DNA of 64,000 nt from Capsicum annuum (GCF_002878395.1 NC_061121.1:42553935-42617934), one strand, 5' to 3'; positions 11,595-23,179 are shown, counted from the stretch's first letter. Numbers and translations are program-made. The notes: generated from the letters alone by a model not told the origin.

Positions 11595-12299
11595 ACCCCA
11601 TAATCCAAGACCTATTTCTTCTTTCTCACAACGGTGTCGCACATACTGGTTATTTCTATGCTGGTCAGCAAACACTCGATCTATGCAAGTGAGTACGGCC
11701 CGTACGCTGCACCGGTTCTATTTCTTTGGAGCTGGATGTTCTTATTTTTACCTTCAAATACCCATGATTCCTTTCTCAAGACTTCCGCTGACAAATGATC
11801 CATCAGTTTACTCTGAGTCAATAACTTGGGCAACAACTTAAAGACTGGCTGCATGTGGGCTAAAAATGTGTCCTCACTGAAGACATGTAAGTTGAATCCA
11901 TAAACCTTAATCTTTCCCTCATAGAGTAGTATCTCAATAGCAAGAAAATGTTTGACTTCCACGTTCATGATTGCAAGGATTCTCTTTACCTTGGTCCAGC
12001 TCTTGTCATGTAGATATGGCCTCTTCCCTCTAACATATTTAATCACTTCTTTATTCCATTGGAATGTAGAAACTAACTTATCAAATCTGGGGCCACGAAA
12101 ATTAGCTAGCTTACGGAGATCATCGTACCTATCCTTAAAATTATTGTAGAAGTTGATGTCCATTATCCTATCGGCAGCATCATAAGTATCCGGGTATGCT
12201 AATTGCCTACCCCTCATGAGGCAGAGAATTTCATCAATATACTGTGGTATAAGAAGATAATTTTTAAATAGGTTAGTAATTGTAAAGAATAAAAACACA

Positions 12300-12430
12300 G
12301 TGGAAAAAATCTATTGCAGAGGGTTCTCTGAATCAATTCACAGATTACCCAGCCAACACAACTTATGCAACAAATATGTGTTATGTTGCAACAGAATACC
12401 AAGCTATTACAACAGATTACACATATGCTG
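12300..12430. repeat. TGCAACAGAT-type repeat in an intron of unit 2
   Basis: Short cluster of ATGTTGCAACAGA, CTATTACAACAGATTAC and related words. It lies between the protease exon of unit 2 and the preceding exon. Confidence 0.6.
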
Positions 12431-13397
12431 CGTAGATTCTTCTTCATGGAGTAGATTGGAAGGCTAGGTTAGCAAAAGTAAACTTACATTGTCCTCTTAC
12501 CACTCACACATATTTTTCATATTTGTGATGTCTTTGGCGGTAAATGAATGCATTGTGTATTCTTTTTGAACCTTCATCTTGTCATTCATGATTTCTTCTA
12601 GTTCCTTCTTCTTCTCCTTGCCAAGTGCCGCAAATATGTCCACTTTCTACTGCGGCCCCTAAACTTCAACAACTCTTGGAGCGGGAGGAGTTGTAATTTT
12701 TGCTGTTTTTAGAACGGAGAGAATGTCTAATTTTTCTTTTCTTCCTTCTAACTACCATTGTAGGAGTAAATGGCCCCCTCACCTTATTGGCTGGTATGAT
12801 ACCCCTCTTGGATTTTAACTCCTCAACAGCTTCATCAATAGCCTTAAGATTTTTAAGGAGTTTATCCTCTCTGTCCTTGTACACTTTGTATTTTTAATGA
12901 GAACATGAGGGTGAAGAGGGGTGAGAGGGACCACTGTAAGGGTGGGAGAGACCGGTGTAGGGGTGAAAGGGACCTGTGCAAGGGGTGTTTTCAAAAATAT
13001 TTATTTTTTTCTAAGAACCAACATGCTCATGATCACGACTGGCAGTTGTAGCAGCATTAGGATGGCTGCCGCCATCATCTATAACTCCACCAGAAACACC
13101 CCCAGAAGAAGCACCCGGATCTGTTGCAGTTTGAGGTTGGTCGTGAAAAGCTTCAACATTAGGCTGACATTGCCTAACTATTCTTCTTATGGATATTTCT
13201 TCAGCCAATTCCTTCTTTATTAACTCCACCGTTGGGTCTTCTTTTGTATCAAGAAGACCAAGAGTAAGAAAAAAAGTCATCCTCAACTCATCAATGGTAG
13301 GCACAATCCAAGAATGCACAACCTATAAAAAAAGACGGGAGATATTTAAATCTTATAATAATAATTTGCAGTCAGTTGGGTTACATGGATGTTAACA

Positions 13398-13690
13398 CAA
13401 CTAACTTATGCAACAAATGATCTAGCTGTTGGAATAGTTGATCTGTATGTCACAATAGATTGACAATATATTGCATCAGATTACACATTTATTGTATAAT
13501 TTGCAGTAGATGGGTAATCTCTTGTGTCGGGTTCAGAGAACTAGAGCAACAGATTGTTAATCTGTTGCAAAATATGGATCATCTGTCATAACAAATTACC
13601 TATCTATTGCACCAATTACAGTTGACGGGTAATTTGTTGCAACAGACAACCCCTCTATCGCAACAGATGGAACATCTGTTTCAATATCCT
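13398..13690. repeat. TGCAACAGAT-type repeat in an intron of unit 2
   Basis: About ten palindrome-family words, including ACAGATTGTTAATCTGTTGC and CAACAGATGGAACATCTG, the latter two being inverted pairs. They separate the block reading AWACEVIPPL from the block reading WIVPTIDEL, so this is intronic in unit 2. Confidence 0.75.
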
Positions 13691-15125
13691 TCTTTAAGGC
13701 AAATTATTTTAGTTGAAAGAAGACGTACTGCATCATCCAGAGGGTTAAATAGATCAGCCTCCTGCTCCTTAATATTTTTTTTGCTGCCCTTTGCAGCCGT
13801 CACCCACCTAAGGATCCTTGGATGAAAAACCTTGAACTACTTTTGGAGGGGAGGAATGACTTCACATGCCCAAGCCTAAAAAATGTAAACTGGAAGAAAA
13901 CAAAAACAGTTATAATAACTATATTCATTATAAATTAATGGATGAGTAAAAATAGTGATCAATTTTACCATGAAAGCCCAAGGAAAGCCGATAATGTTAT
14001 CGTCTTTAGGGATAGCTTTCTCAGTAAATATTCGACAGTCAGGTAGTAGCTGTCATATCCCCAGGGCTAATTGTTAAATTTGTCAAAATCATCAACAAGC
14101 GCCAATAAATCATCTTCTATGACTTTCCTGACGTCTCTTGCCAATAAAATGGAATGGACAAATCAAACCAAGCACAATTTCTCCCTTCAGTTCTTTGGTA
14201 TGTCTTTATCCTCGTGATCTGCCATCAAATCCTCCGCTTTATAGCTACTACGTACAATAATTCTCAACAACTCATCTTTTTCTCTTGCGTTTGTTGGACC
14301 CTTTGTGGGGTGTTTCCTTGATGAGAGGTTCTTCTGGATGATCACATCTCAAGCCCGTTACTATTGCAAACACTTTCAACCCAAAACAAATCGGCATGCC
14401 ATAGTAGTTGATTCATATTTCCTCCATATTTTTTTCTCCCTCCTTCGAATCTTTATCATCCCCTGCATACTTGATCCTGCCTTGAGAAGACCATATACCA
14501 TGCTAATTAGGAAACGGAGAGTGCATTCTTCAGGCAGCTCAAGAAAGTATGCAAAGCAGCTCTTGTTAAAAAGTCCGTCTATGTTTTCATTCTTCAAAAT
14601 TCTTCTTAATTCACCAAAATGTTTTCCTAACTGAAATTTAAGTACAAGATCACCAGTTACTTTGTCAGGGCTATCCATCGACGTCACAACTCGAAACCTG
14701 TCGATACTAATGGTTTTGGCAGAATTATGCTGGGATTTCGATATTCTTTCATGCCCCATTGGTGATAAGGAGTTATCACTTTCCTCAACTTCATTTTACC
14801 CCGACTGAGTTTGTTCAGGAAGTTCCTTCGAATCTATTTGTACTCTAGCCATTTTTGTTGGGTGGTCAAAAGTTGATCCACTTTCAATTTCTTTTCTTTT
14901 GGGAGACATCTTTTAACTACAAACAATAGAAAAACAAAAATACATTTCATTTGATGTCTGCATAATTTTTTTAAAATAAAGGTAAGCCAAATTTCAATAA
15001 ATTATTCTATGCCACATAATAAAAAAAATACTCTAATGGATAACCCATCAGTTGGAATAGATGGGGAATCTATTTGAAGACCTATTTAATATCTCCCAAC
15101 AGATATCCTACCTATTGTAACAGAT

Positions 15126-15262
15126 GGACCACCAATACCACAACCAATGCCACTAAGACCACCACCAATGCCATCAATACCAACACCAAGACCACCGACA
15201 CCACCATCAAAAATACAAATACTGACACCAACAACATCGACCAATAACACCACAAACACCAT
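15126..15262. repeat. imperfect (ACC/ACA) trinucleotide repeat
   Basis: Runs of ACCACCAAT, ACACCAAGACC and similar words make a C-rich strand with almost no G. It lies in the putative first intron of unit 2, next to palindrome-family sites at about 15050-15125. Its reverse complement would read as a Val/Leu-rich peptide, which I regard as an artefact. Confidence 0.7.
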
Positions 15263-15466
15263 CCTATAATATCACGACAGTCAAATAAATTGAGACAAAA
15301 ACTAGAGTTTTCTCGGGTGCGTCCTACTTTTTTAGCATCAAAATACAAAATTGTTAACCTATTCTCGAAGATAATATAATTAAAAGTCTTTTTTTTTATC
15401 ATTAACTAAAAAGCCCTAATTTTTAGAATAAAGAACAAATATAGAAATCTTCTCGAGCTGTATTAC

Positions 15467-15665
15467 CTGTGAAGACAAAGAAAATGATGGAGACAAGTGA
15501 GAATAAAGTCAAAAATAACAACTATGTGGTCAGAAATAGGAAGAAAATCAATCAATTTTGAAGGGTTGAGCAATATGTTGATAGTTGTTGTCTGTATTAT
15601 TGAGAGATAGAAAGAGATAGGGAGATAGAGAAGTGAGAACTTGAGATTTGAAATGAGTAAAATTT
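15467..15665 (-). other. CT-rich 5' exon-like leader of Ulp1-family unit 2
   Basis: Read on the minus strand this is a pyrimidine-rich leader (CTCACTTCTCTATCTCCC) ending CTTCACAG|GTAATAC at 15467/15466. It mirrors the leader of unit 1 and lies about 560 bp upstream of the ATG of unit 2. The transcription start is estimated. Confidence 0.45.
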
Positions 15666-15800
15666 TTTCCCGCAAATGGATGATTTGTATAGGTCGATTT
15701 GTAATTTTGTAAAAGAATAACAAGTTTTAAAATTGTTAAGTTGGTCCAAATTTATCTTAATTAATTTTTATAATTTTAAAAGATATGATAGTTTTTAAAA

Positions 15801-17229
15801 TACTAAGTTAATGAGAATTCATTTAAACTCAGAGTAATCAATTGATGACCCGGATAGGGATGAACACAATACCAATACCATGCAATTGCAATGACTCAAT
15901 TGAAATTGTAGTTGACCCTATGAGCTCATTCATTCATCCCTAGTTCCACCTAAACCAATTTAGGTACTATTAATCTTAACATTAAGTTAATGAGAGCTTA
16001 TTTTAACTCAGAGTGATCGATCGCTGACCCGGATCGGGATGAACTCAATACCAACACCATGCAATCGGAATGACTCAATTGAAGTTGTAGTTGACCCTTT
16101 GAGCTCATTCATTCATCCCTAGCTCCACCTAAATAAATTTAGGTACTATTAGTCTTAACATTAAGTTAATAAGAGCTCATTTCAACACAGAGTGATCGAT
16201 CGACAACCCGAGTCAGGATGAACCCAATACCAACACCATGCAATTTCAATGACTCAATTGAAGTTATTGTTCATCCTATGAGCTCATTCATGCATCCTTA
16301 GTTCCACCTAAATAAATTTAGGTACTATTAATCTTAACATTAAGTTAATAAGAGCTCATCTCAACTCAGAGTGATCGATCGATGACTCAGGTCGGGATGA
16401 ACGCAATATCAACAGCATGCAATTGCAACGACTCAATTGAAGTTGTAGTTGATCCTATGAGCTCATTAATTCATCACTAGTTCCACCTCTAGTTCCACCT
16501 AAATAAATTTAGGTAATATTAATCTTAAAATTAAGTTAATGAGAGGTTATTTCAACTCAGAGTGATCGATCGACGACTCAGGTCAGGATAAATGCAATAC
16601 CAACACCATGCAATTGCAACAACTCGATTAAAGTTGTTGTTCACCCTATGATATCATTCATTCATCCCTAGTTCCACCTAAATTAATTTAGGTACAATTA
16701 ATCTTAACTTTAAGTTAGTGAGAGCTCATTTCAACTCAGAGTGATCGATCTAAGACCCGAGTCGGGATGAATACAATACCAACACCATGTAATTACAATG
16801 ACTCAATTAAAGTTGTATTTGACCCTATGAGCTCATTCATTCATCCCTAGTTACACCTAAATCAATTTAGGTACTATTAATCTTAACATTAAGTTAATAA
16901 GAGCTCATTTCAACTCAGAGTGATCATTCGACGACCCAGGTCGAGATAAATGCAATACCAACACCATGCAATTACAACAACTTAATTGAAGTTGTTGTTC
17001 ACCCTATGAGATCATTCATTCATCCCTAGTTCCACCTAAATCAAATTAGGTACTATTAATCTTAACATTAAGTTAATGAAAGCTCATTTAAACTCAGAGT
17101 GATCGATCGACGATCCAGGTTCGGATAAATGCAATACCAACACCAATCGCAAAGAATCAATTAAAGTTGTAGTTGACCCTATGAACTCATTCATTCATTC
17201 ATCCCTAGTTTCACCTAAATCAATTGCAA
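15801..17229. repeat. satellite-like array, ~179-bp monomer, about 8 copies
   Basis: Monomers carry ACTCAGAGTGATCGATCGAC, then CAATACCAACACCATGCAAT, GACTCAATTGAAGTTGT, GAGCTCATTCATTCATCCCT and ACCTAAATAAATTTAGGTAC. Starts of the ACTCAGAGT word fall near 15827, 16007, 16184, 16363, 16554, 16733, 16911 and 17091. Each monomer holds a GATCGATC palindrome and an 8-bp stem (ACCTAAAT / ATTTAGGT) that can fold. The array has no coding capacity. One copy carries a 13-bp internal duplication around 16475-16495. Confidence 0.9.
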
Positions 17230-17249
17230 TGAAATCCGTTGGAACAAAC

Positions 17250-17660
17250 GACTGAGCTATTAGAAATTTCTAACAGATATTCATATTTGTTGCAACAAAT
17301 GACATATCTGATTTAATTATCAAATAGACATTTGCATCTATTGTGAAAGATGATTGAGCTGTTGAAAATTTTCAAATAGATATTGATATCTGTTGTAATA
17401 GATGATATGTTTGATTTAATTATCAAATGGACATTTGCATCTGTCATCACGGATGATTAAGCTATTGGGATATTTAAACAGATATTTATATCTATTATAA
17501 CATATGACATATCTGATTTAATTATCAAATGAAAATTCCAATTGTGAGCTGTTGAGATTTTTAAACAGATATTTGTATCTGTTGTAACAGATGACCGTGC
17601 TGTTGGGATTTTTAAACAGATATTGCTATCTATTGCAACAGATGATATATCTATTTGAAA
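17250..17660. repeat. ~100-bp tandem repeat of palindrome-family type
   Basis: Four to five degenerate units share GAGCTGTTGAGATTTT, AAACAGATATTTATATCTGT and GATTTAATTATCAAATGGAC. The unit contains inverted ACAGATAT / ATATCTGT pairs. It follows the 179-bp array directly. Confidence 0.7.
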
Positions 17661-17929
17661 ATCTTTTTTTCTTTCAATTTTAAAGCTTTCTGTCCAAGTA
17701 GATAAAGTAGTACGTACCACAAAATGCGGTAAAAATTAAAAAGTTTTTTTTCTTGGATAACTCAAAAATGAGTTCATTGAGTAGTCTTATCTTGTCGTTT
17801 CAATGTCACTAGTCTTCCTCGTACCCCTCAAATTATTAATGAATATTAATTATAGTAATTAATGAATATTGAAAAACCCACGTCTACATACATAATATAT
17901 TTAGAATTATTTCATCTCTCCTCAGCTTT

Positions 17930-18116
17930 AGCTTCATCCCTAAATTTATTTTATTCATCTCTCATCTTTTTCCTTCTCTCCTCTTTAGGTTAGGGTTATC
18001 ACAACCTTTTATTTTCTCTTTTCTCTTCTCTTTTTCATAAAGATCCTTTCGGATCTAAACCAATCCATATCTTTCCTCGACTGAAATTGCTGTTTTGATC
18101 CCTTTTTGATATTAAG
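17930..18116 (+). other. CT-rich 5' exon-like leader of a third unit
   Basis: Pyrimidine-rich leader ending ATATTAAG|GTATGG at 18116/18117. The intron-like stretch behind it carries the palindrome repeat (18485-18715). The next exon-like block starts after TTTGTAG at about 18761. The layout is the same as for the Ulp1 units. The product is unknown. Confidence 0.4.
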
Positions 18117-18484
18117 GTATGGTTCACTATTGCTCTTTCATTCTTGTATTTTTTTTTGCAAGTTATTTACATCTATTTTTTTATTTAATTACCATTTACC
18201 CATATCATATTTATTTAAAAAAATTAAAGGAACTTTTATGTGTTGAATAAACGAACTAAGAATTTTTATTACAATATGCAAAAAAAGTATTCTGTTGGGA
18301 GAAGTTTAAAAGCCTTGTTGGCAGTATTTTTTTTTTGGTATGTATTTTGTTTGTTTCTTTGTTGTTTATGCTGTTATTTATGTTACTGGTGGGGTTGGAG
18401 TTATTGGAACTTGTGGTGTAGTATTGTTGATGGTGTTGGAACAAAGGATGGAACAAAGGAACAAAGGATGAAACAAAGTCTGGT

Positions 18485-18715
18485 TTGATGTATTTCAACA
18501 GACTCCACATCTATTGCAACAGACACCACATCTGTTGCATCAAACTCTATATCTATTATAACAAACTCCACATATGATGCATTAAACTCTACATCTGATA
18601 CAAAAAACTCCACATCTGATGTAACAAACTCCACATCTGATGTAGCAGACTCTACATCTGATACAACAGACTCTACATCTGATGCATAGACTCTACATGT
18701 GTTGAAAAAGATAGA
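18485..18715. repeat. ACATCTGATGCAACAGACTC repeat
   Basis: About a dozen tandem 18-20-bp words alternating CATCTGTTGCA or CATCTGATGCA with ACAGACTCTA. It is a distinct sub-variant of the palindrome family. It lies in the putative intron before the foldback. Confidence 0.8.
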
Positions 18716-18818
18716 TGATGTTCTTTTCTATGACATTAATTTTTTTCCTCTTCTTTGTAGATATAGGAAACTAAAAGTTGATCAACTTTTGCTCGAACAT
18801 CACAATAGGCTGCAGTAA

Positions 18819-20812
18819 AGATGGGTTCGGAGGAATAAGCTGCATGCAGATGGAACCACTTCATATGTTTTGAGGTATGTATTACTGATAATGTTATCGT
18901 GGAAACACACATAGAGTACACTAATTTTGTGAATATTGTTTTTACCGATTAGTCATAGATAATTCAACAAGATATCTATAATTTTACAGTTAAGTTTGGT
19001 AGGTCTAAACTGATAAGACTGAGGGACCATGAATATGGTTCTGATACCCTGTTAAGATTTAATATTGGTTGTTGCTCATGTTTATTTGTCAAGCATTGTG
19101 AAGGGATCTAGTTTTGGTGTCATTATAAAGAGATTCAATAGCGATTGGACTAACTTTTAGGGTGCATTGGACTCCAAGAAGGCCTTTGAAGCCTAGCACT
19201 GCATCTAACAAGAATGAAAAACCAATATAGTTATTGAATTATCCCAAATTTATATGGTTGAGTTGCTCGGGGTGATGATTATATGACAAAAGGTGCGGTA
19301 AGAGAATGCCTTCGAGGAAAAATAGGTGGTTGATAAAAGACTATATCATCTGAGAGCTAATTGAAGAAGAGACATAGGGTAGAAAGTAACTTCTAACGAA
19401 TCTGGCCAATGAAACTATCTTAAAACATGAGAAATATGTATCAAGTGCAAATATTAAAGGGTATCCGATAATGAAAAATCCGTCTGTTATTTCTCTAAGA
19501 GAAAAATAATGTAGATGGTCACTTTTCTAGGGAGCTACGACTAGGTAGCATGGTTGGGATTATCACCTAGATAGAAAATAACAGAAGACCAAGAAAGCCG
19601 TCTTGAGGGAATCAAGGGTTGAAATGTTGTACAGTAAGTTTAGAAAAAATCTACCAAAAACAACTGTAGTTAAAGTAAGGAATTTAAGAAAAGGCGACAA
19701 TTTTTGAATTTTAAATTGCATCCCATTCCTTCTTGTTTATGGTTTCGATTAGGTCCACTGCTATTCTCCTGATCGAAACCACAAACGAGATTGAAAGGCA
19801 AATTGAGTATCATTACTTTCTTAGCCATATGGTTATAATTGATTATGTTTTATTGCCTTAGCATGCTTTCAACATATCTTGGAGAAGATCAGAGGCTTGC
19901 TCTAGTATATAAATTTTGATAATTTTCAAGTTTGCCTCCAGCTTGATGATTCTGTATTCAAGCTGGTCATTACCGTCTTTGAATTTGGTATAGATTTCCT
20001 GATCTTTTGTGAGCTCGATCAGGAACTCCATCTTCAAAGTTATGGCATTCTAGAAGCCCTTCAGAACACTTTTTTCAGAAACCTTAAAGGATATATGTAG
20101 GGTCGCTGTGTATGTTTTTAGGTCATAATGTGTTGATGCACAGTCAAGCTACGGTCTCAACCATTGAACAACTCACTTTTATCAAGCATTGCTTAATACA
20201 TTTTTCTCAACCAATCGTCTAGGAATTTGATAAATTAATAAGCAAGGAGTTATGTAACATTTGATCTAAACTAACTCCACCAAGCCTATCAAACATTACG
20301 TAACTCCAGGCTCATTACCCTATCACAACAATTTGCTCGAGTTAGTGCACAAATCAAATGAACTCAATCTCTCAGTCTTTCTGCTGATCGCTCTTCTCCA
20401 ATATAGATAACAAGATATCCACCATACAAAAGTCTACACCGTCAGCAGAAATGCTTGTCATAGCGAAAGGTCTTCTAAAGGAATCAATAGTAATCTCTTA
20501 ATATAAAGTGATATTGAGATATTCCTAGTCATTCCTTCCCATGACTTTCGCTATGGCAAGAATTTCTGCTGATGACAAGATATTTGCCAAGAAAAATTCT
20601 ACACCGTCAACAGAAATTCTTGCCAGAGCCAAAGTCTTCAGAAGGAATTATTAGTAATCTTTCAACATCAAGGAAGTCTTGTATGAAAGTCTTCAGAAGA
20701 AATTCAAAAATAAGGAAGTTTTCAGCAATGACTACATATAATTACAATGAACAGCCTCACCAGATTCACTCCTAATTTAAAAGAAAAGGCAGAAATATTT
20801 TAATTTGCATTC
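18819..20812 (+). repeat. left arm of a ~4-kb foldback
   Basis: This 1994-bp arm is the inverted partner of 20820-22814. Matched landmarks include AGATGGG / CCCATCT at the outer ends, CTTAGCATGCTTTCAACATAT near 19860 and the centre TTTGCATTC / GAATGCAAA. Arm lengths differ by one base, but substitutions are frequent (roughly 80-85 per cent agreement by eye), so it is not an assembly artefact. The arm contains exon-like pieces (see 19906-20100). A transcript could fold into a very long hairpin. Confidence 0.85.
19906..20100 (+). pseudogene. exon-like open frame in left foldback arm
   Basis: The open frame between stops reads NFQVCLQLDDSVFKLVITVF and ends NTFFRNLKGYM. The matching frame in the other arm (21721-21512, minus) reads NFQACLQLTDSVFKLAIVVF and ends NTFFKKLKGYI. 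Shared residues run to about 70 per cent, with conservative changes (D/E, V/I, K/R). That suggests a captured coding exon that evolved as protein before or after duplication. I do not recognise the protein. Confidence 0.4.
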
Positions 20813-20819
20813 GAACTAG

Positions 20820-22814
20820 GAATGCAAATGAAAATATTTCCACCTTTTCTTTTTAACTAGGAGTGAATCTGGTGAGGTTGTTGATACCGTAATTATGTAT
20901 AGTCATTGCTGAGAACTTCCTTATTTTTGAATATCTTCTAAGACTTTCGTACAAGACTTCCTTGGTATTGAGAGATTACTAGTCATGACTTTTGAAGACT
21001 TTTGCTCTGGTAAGAATTTTTGTTGATGGTGTAGACTTTTGCATGGCAGATATCTTGTCATCAGCAAAAATTCTTTCCATAGCAAAAGTCTTGGGAAAAC
21101 ATAACTAGGAATATCTCAATATCACTTTATATTAAGAGATTATTGTTGATGCCTTCAGAAGACCTTTCGCTGTGGCAAACATTTCTACTGATGGTGTAGA
21201 CTTTTGCATGACAGATATCTTTTTATCTATATTGGAGAAGAGCAATCAACAGAAAGGTTGAGAGATTGAGATCGTTTGATTTGTGCACTAACTTGGGAAA
21301 AGTTTTTTGATAGGGTAATAAGCCTGGAGTTACGTAACGTTTGATAGGCTTGGTAAAGTCGGTTTAGATCAAACGTAATGTAACTCCTTACTTATTAATT
21401 TATCAAATTCCTTGAAGGTTGGTTGAGCAAGATGCATTGAGAAATGCTCGATAAAAGTAAGTTGTTCAACGGTTGTGACCACATCTTAACTATGCATTAA
21501 CATTTTTTGACCTAACAAACATAGCGGCCCTCTATGTATCCTTTAAGCTTTTTGAAGAAAGTGTTCTGAAGGCCTTCTTCAATGCCACAACTTTGAAGGT
21601 AGTGTTCCTGATCGAGCTTACATAAGACTAGGAACTCTATACCAACTTCAAAGACGACAATGGCTAGCTTGAATACAGAATCAGTAAGCTGGAGGCAAGC
21701 TTGAAAATTATTAGGATTCACATACTACAACAAGCCTCTGATCTTCTCCAAGAAATGTTGAAAGCATGCTAAGGCAAGAAAACATAATCAATTAATCTAT
21801 ATTGCTAAAGAAGTAATGATACTCAATCTATCTTTCAATCTAGTTTATGGTTCCGATCAGGACAATAATAGTGAACCTAATCAGAACTATAAACAAGAAG
21901 GCATGGGAAGCAATTTAAAATTCAAAAATTGCAGCCTTAGCTTAGATTCCTTACTTTAACTACAGTTATTGTTGGCGCAAGTTTTCTAGATATACTGTTC
22001 ATCATTTTAACCCTCGATGCCCGTAAGATGGCTTTCTTAGTCTTCTGTTATTTTCTATCTAGGTAATAATCCTAACCACGCTACCTAGTCGTAGCTCCCT
22101 AGCAAAGTATCCATCTGCATTATTTTTCTTTCAAAGAGACAACAAACGAATTTACATTACCAGATACGCTTTCATATTTGAACTTGATTAAGATTTCTCA
22201 TGTTTTAAGATAATTCCATCAGCCATATTCGCTAGAAGTTACTTTCTACCCTATGTCTCTTCTTCAATTAGCTCTCAGATGATATAGTCTTTCATCAACT
22301 CCTCTTTTCCTCGCAGGCATTCTCCTTCAGCTCCTTCTGGCATATAATCATCTTCTCGATCAACCCTTCCATATAAATTTAGGCCATAGGAATTTTTATT
22401 GTTTTTTTTGTTCTTGTTTGATGCAGTGTGATGCTTCAAAGGAGTTCTTAGAGTCCAATGCACACTTAAAGTTAAGTCCAACCGCTATTGGTTCTCTGCA
22501 ATGACACCTAATTTTGATCCCTTCTCAAAACTCGAAACGCATAAACACAAGCAACAACCGTTAGTAATTCATAACAGAGTATCTGCACCATTTTTATGGG
22601 GCCCTCATACTTATCAATTTGAACCCATCAAATTTAACTGTAAAATACAGGATCTTGTTTGAATGATTAGTGCCTAATCGGTTAAAACTTACATTCATAA
22701 AAACATTATACTTTGTGTGTGTTATCTCGGTGACCTTATCAATAATACTTACTTAACTCCCACACATATGATAGTGGATCCATTTGTATGCACCTTATTC
22801 TTCCTAGCCCATCT
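20820..22814 (-). repeat. right arm of a ~4-kb foldback
   Basis: This 1995-bp arm is complementary to 18819-20812 across a 7-nt loop (20813-20819, GAACTAG). Palindrome-family repeats lie just outside both arms (18485-18715 and 22840-22972). No target duplication was recognised at the outer ends. No transposase is encoded. Confidence 0.85.
21512..21721 (-). pseudogene. exon-like open frame in right foldback arm
   Basis: This 69-residue frame begins MNPNNFQACLQLTDSVFKLA. It is the homologue of the frame at 19906-20100 in the other arm and is in better condition because it keeps a Met start. It could be a fragment of an unknown gene captured before the inverted duplication formed. No function can be assigned. 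Confidence 0.4.
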
Positions 22815-22839
22815 ATGACTTAAATTGAATAAACAGATG

Positions 22840-22972
22840 ACTAGTAAGTTGCAACAGATGCCACATCTATTGGAAAAGAAAATAGATATATCCATCTGTT
22901 GCAACAGAATGTAAATATGTTTTAAGTTATCTAATAGATGGAATATATTTTGCAACAGATTACCCATTTGTT
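22840..22972. repeat. TGCAACAGAT-type repeat right of the foldback
   Basis: Words such as GTTGCAACAGATGCCACATC and CATCTGTTGCAACAGA lie immediately outside the right arm, mirroring the repeat outside the left arm. Confidence 0.75.
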
Positions 22973-23149
22973 AGATTTATTTTAAAGTAATTTTCTTTTC
23001 TTTCCGAAATACAATAAAAGATAAAATGTTGTATTTAGATCTATTTTTTTTTTCAATTTACATATTCAAAAAGTCACCATTTTTATTTAATTAAAGTATA
23101 TGAACAATCGTGGCTTTTTGTTTGACTAACCCCTTTCAGTTCAATCATT

Positions 23150-23157
23150 TATAAATA
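23150..23157 (+). promoter_or_regulatory. TATA box of short gene A
   Basis: TATAAATA within TTCAATCATTTATAAATAGG. The identical context, with one change, occurs at 25163-25170 in front of short gene B. This is the strongest promoter evidence in the block. Confidence 0.65.
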
Positions 23158-23179
23158 GGTCCCTCCGGCCTCCTTCCTT

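Larger units (their letters stand above)
11612..14909 (-). pseudogene. DUF1985 / Ulp1-type cysteine protease family gene, unit 2 (decayed, active site lost)
   Basis: The ATG at 14909 gives MSPKRKEIESGS, similar to unit 1. Next come SIDRFRVVTS, NYYGMPICFG (one frameshift away, about 14370) and KLCLVxFVHFILLARDVRKV (about 14175). An intron follows at about 13969-13877. Later blocks are AWACEVIPPL, then WIVPTIDELRMTFFLTLGL with a proline/serine-rich tail (13319-13011). After that is a KDREDKLLKNLKAIDEAVEE helix (12884-12666) and the protease part (12298-11681, AADRIMDINFYNN onwards). In this family the triad lies in KHFLAIE, VYDCN and AACGPY. Here the His is kept, VYGFN replaces the Asp, and AAYGPY replaces the Cys, followed by a stop. 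It is therefore catalytically dead, besides several stops upstream. It represents a different subfamily from unit 1 and faces it tail to tail. Confidence 0.75.

Noticed and set aside
15112..15402. Val/Leu-rich 96-residue frame on the minus strand, looking like a membrane protein
   Set aside because: It is the reverse translation of an imperfect ACC repeat inside a putative intron.
15463..15723. 86-residue frame on the minus strand
   Set aside because: It covers the CT-rich leader and its donor site. Untranslated exon is the better reading.
18240..18634. Cys/Trp-rich frame on + and Asp/Val-rich frames on -
   Set aside because: They fall in the intron-like GGT-rich stretch and the ACATCTGATGCAACAGA repeat, with no conserved counterpart.
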